Assembly: GCA_914767715.1 (NCBI GenBank)
Contig: OU612065.1
Coordinates: 14,632,001-14,696,000 of the forward strand
Origin: Membranipora membranacea
Lineage: Eukaryota; Bryozoa; Gymnolaemata; Cheilostomatida; Membraniporidae
Reading direction: 5' to 3'
Length of the DNA: 64,000 nucleotides
Shown here: piece by piece, positions 40,530-64,000 of the stretch
How the letters are laid out: each line of letters begins with the position of its first letter
Position numbering within the stretch: the stretch's first letter is position 1
Notes under the pieces: generated by a model
Told to the model about the DNA's origin: nothing
What the model saw: the letters and a program-made list of their open reading frames with translations, nothing else
The model's database searches: none
Position numbers and translations under genes: made by a program

Positions 40530-43500
40530 TGTGCCGATTTATGGAAGAGGAGATGATGAGTGATGTCCTCTGTCTGTGTTTCTACAAATTCATTGAATGA
40601 AAAATGAATTTTTTTACCTACAACTTCCGTAGTCAATTGGTTAATTCAATCATTATCATGATTAATTTCTTTAATCGAAACTCATCATTTCTTTCCTTTG
40701 TTTGATTGTTTGATTTTAAAAATTGAAAGGATTGTGATGAGTAATGGCAAGAGAATTTATGTTCGCTTACATAATGCTTTGTGATATTTGCCATTAAAAA
40801 GTTTCCGTTCTAAGGTCACATCTTTGTTAAATATTATAGAAAATATTGTGAATATGTGAAAATATGTCACCTAAGGAATATTGCTTACCGTGACTGTAGG
40901 TTGTACGAGTATTTTATAATTTAATAGAGAGCCAAAATACGCTATATCCTTGCTATATCCTTATTCGCTGTGTTCGGATGATGACCTACTGGCAGACAGA
41001 GTTGATCTAGCAATATCTCGATGGTAGATTTGCTAAGCCATGCATTCACCAATTTAATCATATACCACTTGATTTCTTATAGATTCCAATACCATGGCTT
41101 TTTCAGTGACCTCATTGGCCAATTTCCTTGGTGTTAATGTTATACTGTGAAAAGCATAGAATACCTGATCGCTTATGTGACCAGAAAAAGTAGGAGAAGA
41201 TAAGTCTTTAGATGATTACTTCTTAGCATTTTAATTAATAAAAAAAAACTCTTAATTGGTTGATATTCTACAAAGTTATTATCATTGTTAATTATTTTAA
41301 ATTGAAAAAAAAAAAAAACTTATCAAAAGTTCATGTAATAAAAAGTAATTCACAATAAAAGTTATACTAAGCGGCCGTTTCCTCTTGGTAAAAATTACTA
41401 CTCAATAATAAAACTCCCAAAGTTTTTGGTTTCACCACTCACATCACATCAGATTTAGAAGTGACATTCAGGACAGAGTCAACAGAACCGGGTCTTTATT
41501 GGCCTTTGAATTGATGAACTAAGGTCCTCTTCCTAAAGGTAATATGGTAGTCTCATCATGAGTTGAGTACATGCTACAGTACAACTCCAGCAGAAGAGTC
41601 ACAAAATTCACTCACTCCAAAGCTACTAGCTAGTACTTACTAGGCCCTGAGTTGCAGTGAAGCTATGTTTTATATATTATGATGTATGTTTGCCACTGAG
41701 AGCTTTGGCCACTCTAGAGACTCCTGGGATGAGATGGGAGATGGAACTTAGACTGAAATATGTGTATCTCCCCCCATCACTCAACAAGTTCAGCTTCAAG
41801 GCATTGGTTGGTTTGATGATTGACTGTAACTGTTGATTGAGTTGATTGAATAATAGGCTAAGGGTTATCTTAGTTGTTGGTGGGAGAAGGGAGGGGGGGC
41901 TTGTCAAGACAGGGTTATTTTAGACTTGAGTGGAGGCATAACATAACATTTACCTTGAACATTGTTACAAGCGTAAACAGTTCTCTCATGCTTTGCCTTA
42001 ATCATAGCTCAATAACTACTTCTTGATCAGTAAACTTCATGATCAGGAGTTTGTGGGCTTCCTTTGCTCGTGTTCATAGACATTCAAAAATTCAAGTCGG
42101 TAAGGTGTTTATATATGTGTATATCATGGGCCCCTGGGACTTACATGTCTTTACTTTGCCAATGTCCAGTATCAACCATACTGGACATTGGCAAAGTGAA
42201 GACATGTAACTCCCGGGGGCCCATGGTGTTTATATGTAGTTGTTAGCCATAAATTATACAGTGGGCCTACATGGATTTAGATACATCCACCTTATTTCAA
42301 TGGATAATTTAAGACTTCTAGAATTCATATCATATCATAGCTTGTCTCAGCAAAGGTTGTAAAGACAAACTAGCATGGCCAACATGTACCCTAACCCCAT
42401 CATCTAAATGCCCTCCCTCATGGTGTCTTGTGGTATGATAGCTTCTTGCGATACTGTTGACATCTCTTGAATGACTTCAAATTGTTTAGCATCCTCAGAC
42501 CAGACAATGTATTGAATAAAGACCAATACGGATGGTTAAGACGTAGACCAATTTGTTAGTGGGGAATGTGGTTTATAAAGACCCTAGCAACGCAACCACT
42601 GATCGCAGCAAGCTCTCAAAATGATCTAGTACTGACCAGAATGGTAGAATCAAATGTTCAATAGATTGAGTTATTATATATTAAAGAGCAAGCTCCACAT
42701 ATTGTCTGTTAGATGCTAAACATTGAACTTCTCATTACCCTTTGTGCTACTGTCTTAGTGTGCCAACACCATCAATTCCATTGATTTCATCCTTTTTACT
42801 CCTTTACACCGTTATATTCATAAAGCATCATAAGGCTGCTTATAAATGACTGTTGGCATGTGGTCTGATACGCTGCCACAATAAAGATTTCCATATTGTG
42901 GCTCCTATGCAAAAGCCTGTAACATCAGTTGGGCTTTTGGTTGCCAATTATGTCCATATCTGGACATTCCTTCAAGTTTCCTCTAGAAGGTGACATCCCT
43001 AGCATGTGACTCTTGTCATGCTAGATGGTAACTTTGGCCAGTTAGTTATTTTCTCCAACATTCAGAATGGTTCTTTGTTGTTTCTCATGTATAAAAGAAG
43101 TTGATGTGCTGCCTACCTTGATAACTTCATGAACGTTATCACAATAACTGCTTTGCTCTGAAACTTAGTATTACTATTACGATTTACATTATTACATCCT
43201 CAAAACTCATACTATACCTGAGTTTGCCAATTGCCGTTTTGCCATAGAAACGAGACTGTATCCCTATCCAGCAGCAAAGTCACACCGGTATATATATTAC
43301 ATTCGGTCAGGCTGCTGTTAGTGGCTTTCATTCCTCAACCCCAATACAATGGAATGCAAGAAGCTGCGGCTGAGTGGCAAGTTTGGTAGTTTTTCTATCT
43401 TTTCTGATCTTGTTTTAGACTTTTGAATTGTAAGAGCGCTGTATCTACTGCCTCGAAAATTCCAAATTCAAATAGTGCTCTACGGGGAAGCTGCTTAAAG

Positions 43501-43797
43501 ATTACAGTGGACCTAGCGTCTTGAAAAGAAGAAATAGATTCCCATCACCCAAAGGTTTGTATCAGTACTCACTTTTTTGGCCTTTCACTACACAATATAA
43601 CAATAATTTAAAGTAAATATTTTTTGCCTGAAAACCTTGCCAGTTGTTCCAGTTCTTTGACCTTGCCACATAAAGCTTCTATTATTCGAATGGTAGATAT
43701 CACCGCCACTGTCTTTAGCATGTGTCTTTGACTTTCTAGCTGATATTGAAATACTATGATTCATTCTCTAAATTTGTTCCATTGCAGGGGGATTGTC
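40530..43797. promoter_or_regulatory. Head-to-head upstream region of the adhesion receptor and Hippo kinase
   Basis: The two start codons face away from each other across about 3.3 kb. The kinase ATG exon begins with a splice acceptor (TTCCATTGCAG just before 43798), so a non-coding 5' exon and the true promoter lie somewhere in this stretch. The region also carries A-rich runs near 41240-41320 and the hairpin at 42125-42225. No protein gene is recognised. Confidence 0.5.
42125..42225. repeat. Near-perfect inverted repeat (hairpin) with 48-bp arms
   Basis: The left arm (42125-42172) and right arm (42178-42225) are complementary over 48 positions with three mismatches, separated by a 5-base loop CAACC. 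The arms end in CATGGGCCCC and GGGGGCCCATG. The sequence GGTGTTTATAT occurs both shortly before (42104-42114) and at the right edge (42225-42235). It could be a miniature foldback element, a very young inverted duplication, or a source of a hairpin RNA. Confidence 0.9.
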
Positions 43798-43824
43798 TAC
43801 ACTAAGATATAATAATATTTTGAG

Positions 43825-52114
<8,290 letters not shown>

Positions 52115-52548
52115 AGATATCAGCCATTTTTGATTAGTTATTCATCTATAGTGCATCTGCAGTTTCATTACAGAATACTGGGGTATCATAGTAAAATTAT
52201 TTGCGGATTCAATCGAAATCTATGCATGGCTTCATACTCCCCCAGTTTACCACATTTAAGCCATTTTATTCGAGATGATTAACCTCTGTTTATTGTAGTT
52301 GCATTATTCTTGCTCTTGGCGATACTAGCTTGTAATAATGTTACATTTTTTATGAAAATGACCATCTGTATTTTTATTAAATTTCATAACCATATTATTT
52401 TTAAAAAAAATTTGACACCAAATCACTGTACTTATTACTCATAGTGGTGCTCCATTTTCAATATTGTATCAGCTTCTAAAAACAAAATTGTCCTTGAATT
52501 GTGCAAAAATTTGAGAACTGTATTAATTTAATACTGAAAAACAATTAA

Positions 52549-52554
52549 AATAAA
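52549..52554 (+). terminator. Candidate poly(A) signal of the Hippo kinase
   Basis: A plus-strand AATAAA lies 435 bases after the stop codon. A second AATAAA at 53038-53043 could serve as a distal site. Confidence 0.45.
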
Positions 52555-52744
52555 TAGGCATTTACAAAAGAGAAAACACAATGTCATCATTTAGTGCAAT
52601 TTAAAAAGCGTATCAATAGAACCCACAAAAATCGTTTTAATCAAAAGGGCGGTCCTCTGAGTTAAGAGGTAGGAATATGATATTAAAATTGTGTGCCTTT
52701 CTATAGGGTGAACATCACATATATTTCAAAGTATCATGCCACAT

Positions 52745-52750
52745 TTTATT
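52745..52750 (-). terminator. Candidate poly(A) signal of PTEN
   Basis: A minus-strand AATAAA lies about 650 bases after the PTEN stop. Its position is compatible with convergent transcription ending near the kinase signal. Confidence 0.35.
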
Positions 52751-53397
52751 AACTGCTACTTAGATGTCATTTTCACAATGATAGTTTTCAGTACAAAAAT
52801 AGTTATTGGCACAGGCATTTAGTTTATGAATTTTTTTATAAGTATGTTATGTACACAGATATTGTAGAAAAGTAAAATAACTCACAATGGTTAATCATGC
52901 TCTGTATATACTTGTAATATACTCTATGGTACAATTTTCCTAAGTTTTTACTCCAATTGAAACTTTAAGAGAAGTTCCTAGTTGTGCCACACAGAATCCA
53001 GGACTTGCTCCAGGACTTGCCTATACTTAGTTAGACTAATAAACACTGGCGTGATTGGGAGGCAGTGGTGGGCTTGTGTGACCAGCCGAAGTCACAGCGT
53101 AAGTCTTTTCACTTCACTAGTGATTAGTATTACAAGGTAAGCAAGCATATAGAGGGAAGATTCTGTAATCATATTTCTGACAGAGTTTCACTCTGTATAG
53201 CGCCATTGTCAACGCTGCTCATATTCATAATCAGAACATCCATTTGATCAGTCCAGCCCCTCTTAGTACTTCACCTGTGTATATAATAACCTTGACCCCT
53301 CCATAACTGTTGATTATCTGCACATGTATCAGACACCATAACACGGTCATTTGCCCAGCATGACTACCGATGAGTTGTTCAGTATATCATTGATAGT

Positions 53398-60837
<7,440 letters not shown>

Positions 60838-63800
60838 CAGAAGATCTAGCATACGAAGAATGAAGCTAGCTGATGAGCCTTATCATAATCCTCTACCACT
60901 TCAGGCGACTTATCAATGCACTTCACCTCAGATGATCTGATAGCGCATTACTGTGTGGCCGGTCTGCAGTAGATATCACGTATAATCACTGTATCAACAG
61001 CTGACAGGAGACTGCTGTTCAGTCCTGAAACATGAACACATGATTCCATTGGATATTAATTCTATACTTGATTCACAACAAGATGAGGGGTATGATGTTA
61101 AACACGAACCACTTACCTCTGTACAGTCTTGTTCTTGATAAATAAGCCGAGTACAATTAGCTGTCAATGTAAAGTTTCATAGATGATCAGTATGTGCGTT
61201 ACCGAACAGTCATGTATAACAATATCTGGAAACAATTTCCTTAGAACATCACAAGACATCGTGCAAAAGTATATGCATGTCCCCGCATTATCACTCTGAG
61301 GGCTTGTGGTAACTGATGACGCCCTTTCACAGCAAACGCCATTGCATCTCCCTGGTCCATCACTCATTCATAAATAACAGGCCTAAATTGATGGACTAGG
61401 CATACATGCAATACTTAATAATGATAGTTTACATCTCAACGGAATCTTTAATTGAGTTTAAAAAAGTCTTCTCTGTTGTATTCGACCTCCTTCCCTCTTT
61501 TTTTTTGGATCATCCTAACCATAGCCATCAAACTTTTAGCAAAATAACTAATTGAGCAGAACCAGCGCATAGGCGCTAGATTGTTTTCAGCTCATATTTT
61601 TCTTGGTAACTTGTTTTTCAAAAACTGAAAAATAACTTCATGACACAGTCCGACCGAATCAAATCGGATCAATTCTACCTAGTTAGCAAAGTTGTATTAT
61701 AATATTAGTTAGGTTACCAGTAAATAGAGTAGCTGAGAGCTTCACATAGAATTGGGTGCACTAAGCCTACAAGCGCTTACAAAAAAAACATCTGGGTTTC
61801 ACTGCAGTATCATGCACCACAACAACATCAGTGGCTGCTGGCGACTTAGCAACTGACTAGGTCTAATCTAGATCCATAACCAAGGAGTATCCCTTGCATA
61901 ATCAATTCAGAAAAACATTCCACTTACACAGTCACTGTCCTTAATCCTGTGTATGAGAGCTTCTGTTGTAGGCTGACGTATGTATATGTTTCAACACACC
62001 TGCATAATATTCAAAGCAGGCTCAGTAGCATCAGTGTGTGTCTATTCAACTTGCCAGTCAAGTGAGTATAGGTTACACAGAGAGAGTCAGATTGGTTGTT
62101 ATCTGTAAGTTCACTACCCCAACTCACTCTTATCCTATAACTGGTGGTATACCCAAGTAGAGTAGGTCCAGTTCAGTATTGAGTGTAGTACTGTAGGTAG
62201 TGTCAGCTGAGTCTGAGGACACAGAAAGTAGACTCTTAGACTAGAGTGGCTGACTCTCACTCAGTCAGCCTTGTATGAGTGCCCTTTCTTTTGCTCTTAT
62301 AAACTGCAGTACCATCCAATATATTTGAATATCAAAAGAGATAATATTTAAGTGATGTGTGGATATTGCTGCACAACCTCACAGTCAACAGTAGAACTTT
62401 TGGAAAAATTATCTTCTCAACTAGATCTTTACCAATTCCAAGTTTTCTGTAGAAAATGGATTGCTATATTACCTACTGTATAATCCCAAAGTAACAAAAG
62501 CCTCATCACCATTCTAAGAGTGCGGTAGGAAATAACCCTCCTGATTGTCTTCAAATAAGCTTTGATAATACTTTAACACCATAATAAAGACATTATCCTC
62601 TAGAAATAATTAGCATAAACTGATCACTATTGTATTCAATTTATTTTCAACTGACAGTTAGATTTCAAAATTAGTATAATTGCCAAAGCACAAGGATATA
62701 ACTTTCTCCGGCGAGCAGGAAGCTGTTTGGCGGCTATATAGTACCAAATCATTACACCACCCTCATATCATTCCTAAAGTGAAACTGCATCGATGGAAAT
62801 GCTGTGTGTGTGGAGGCAGGGAGAGGGTGGAGGTGGAGGGTACTGAACAAATTCAGCAGAGTGAGAGGCTGCATCCATAATCCGCCTATGCTTGCATGAA
62901 ACTCCAAAGAGGTGTCCTGGTAACCAGGATTCATAATACAGCCGCTGTTCCATACAAACAGGGAGGGGTTTTTTTTCTGCATTTATTTAGCTATATATAT
63001 AGTATATAACCTGAATATAAAGTTAGTTACTAACATAAGACCACTAGCTAGGTCTAGGACTAGTTCTTCATGTCAAGGAGGAGTAAACTAAGTATTGTAT
63101 TTATTTGTTACTGTAGTTAGCAAGGTATTTTTATAGTAATTATAATTTATTATACTGGAAAATAGGTAAGGTAGAGAGGTCTAATGTGAACCTTATTCTG
63201 AACTCCACCATGTCAGAGGAGAAATCAGATATTATTACTATATATATTATATATATCTGAATCTGATTGAAAATGGTAAGTAACTACTAGTACTAACACC
63301 TCATAGACATACTGTACAACTGAATGGAAGAAGGCTTTCTGTTTGTCATTGGTCTTATAAGCGCAGAGGGTATGTAGTTGTATATTTCAGTCACCTGCAT
63401 AGCGAACTGGGTTCTCGAGTATATTCTCACTAGGCTTTTGAAACATACCCCCTAGGCATTAACCTGTTTCACCACAACCGACATTGACTGAGGAAAACAC
63501 CATGACTGTATTCTTATGTCTTGTACTGACAATGACGACGAGACTGACGCTTGTGCGCTTAACTTTCCGAAAGCGTTGATTGCAACAAGCTTTTACTGAA
63601 ACAAGCTCAGTGCAGCATCAGTTATCAGTTAATCTTAGGGATGTAGATTTCCTTGCAAAGTTGGTATAAGTTTCTCCAACTGCTGACATTGCCCATGAGA
63701 GGGTCAATGGGCATTTCAGCAGTACCAACAGGTCAACCATTCTGGTGGACATTCTTGAATGTTTGCAGGTGTTCTCATGGCTCAACCAAGAGTTTGGCGC

Positions 63801-64000
63801 AGTCTCCAAGGTGGTTTTGTGTAAATCGCTGTACTGACCAGCATGCATATGCTACTGTGCCTGATGATGTGTGATAGAAATTAACAATGACAATGAACAA
63901 CCTTGAGACCGCTGCTGTAGGACCTCTGTGATAACATTAAATTAAAAGGAATTCCAAGTGAAGAAGCTTCCAAAATTCGAGTGCAAAAAATCCCCTTTTG
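60838..64000. other. PTEN upstream region and right flank, no gene recognised
   Basis: The first few hundred bases should hold the PTEN 5' UTR and promoter. A cysteine-containing minus-strand frame (61367-61203) ends at a possible donor but has no family match. Short frames at 62680-62880 and near 63650-63850 are unconvincing. A TA-rich microsatellite-like patch lies at about 63235-63258. I see no supported gene or RNA. Confidence 0.5.

Larger units (their letters stand above)
52115..53397. other. Tail-to-tail 3' UTR region of the Hippo kinase and PTEN
   Basis: The 1.28 kb between the two stop codons is very AT-rich and contains no gene. It must hold both 3' UTRs. The separate poly(A) signals listed here suggest the kinase and PTEN transcripts end close to each other. 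Confidence 0.65.

Noticed and set aside
61203-61367. Cysteine-containing minus-strand frame ending at a possible donor upstream of PTEN
   Set aside because: No recognised domain. PTEN already has a family-typical N-terminal exon, so an extra coding exon is unsupported.
63665-63840. Open stretch resembling a fragment of a mobile-element protein
   Set aside because: Only about 55 codons, with no motif that identifies a transposase or reverse transcriptase.

Overview
The window is nuclear DNA from an animal, almost certainly an invertebrate bilaterian. It is AT-rich. The genes are cut by many GT-AG introns, mostly 150 to 1500 bp and up to about 4 kb, and several encode animal-specific proteins. 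I cannot name the phylum. The IgSF receptor resembles insect Echinoid, and short tRNA-derived and foldback repeats are present, which fits many protostome or lophotrochozoan genomes.

Layout from left to right: (1) one putative 5' exon of an unidentified minus-strand gene (1228-1427); (2) PIGG, a GPI-anchor ethanolamine-phosphate transferase, minus strand, 12 recognised exons (4321-11101); (3) KRI1, a ribosome-biogenesis factor, plus strand, 17 exons (11884-19027), divergent from PIGG across a 782 bp gap; (4) a small secreted 12-cysteine IGFBP-domain protein, plus strand, 3 exons (20207-21068); (5) an Echinoid/nephrin-type adhesion receptor, minus strand, 16 exons, 1095 aa (22721-40529); (6) the Hippo/MST1/2 kinase, plus strand, 11 coding exons, 483 aa (43825-52114); (7) PTEN, minus strand, 10 exons, 415 aa (53398-60837), tail-to-tail with the kinase. 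For KRI1, the IGFBP protein, the receptor, the kinase and PTEN, the joined exons give an unbroken frame whose total length divides by three. PIGG has one unresolved junction.

Three of the genes belong to growth-control biology. In flies Echinoid acts upstream of the Hippo pathway, MST1/2 is the Hippo kinase, and PTEN antagonises PI3K. Here the receptor and the kinase are head-to-head neighbours and PTEN follows. I found no CRISPR array, rRNA gene or intact canonical tRNA. The non-coding space holds small foldback/MITE-like elements, tRNA-derived SINE remnants, a near-perfect 48-bp-arm hairpin and a 15-bp tandem repeat. I did not find a wholly novel multi-gene system. The most interesting signals are the receptor-kinase-PTEN neighbourhood, the regulatory motifs kept in the kinase linker, and the hairpin and foldback elements.
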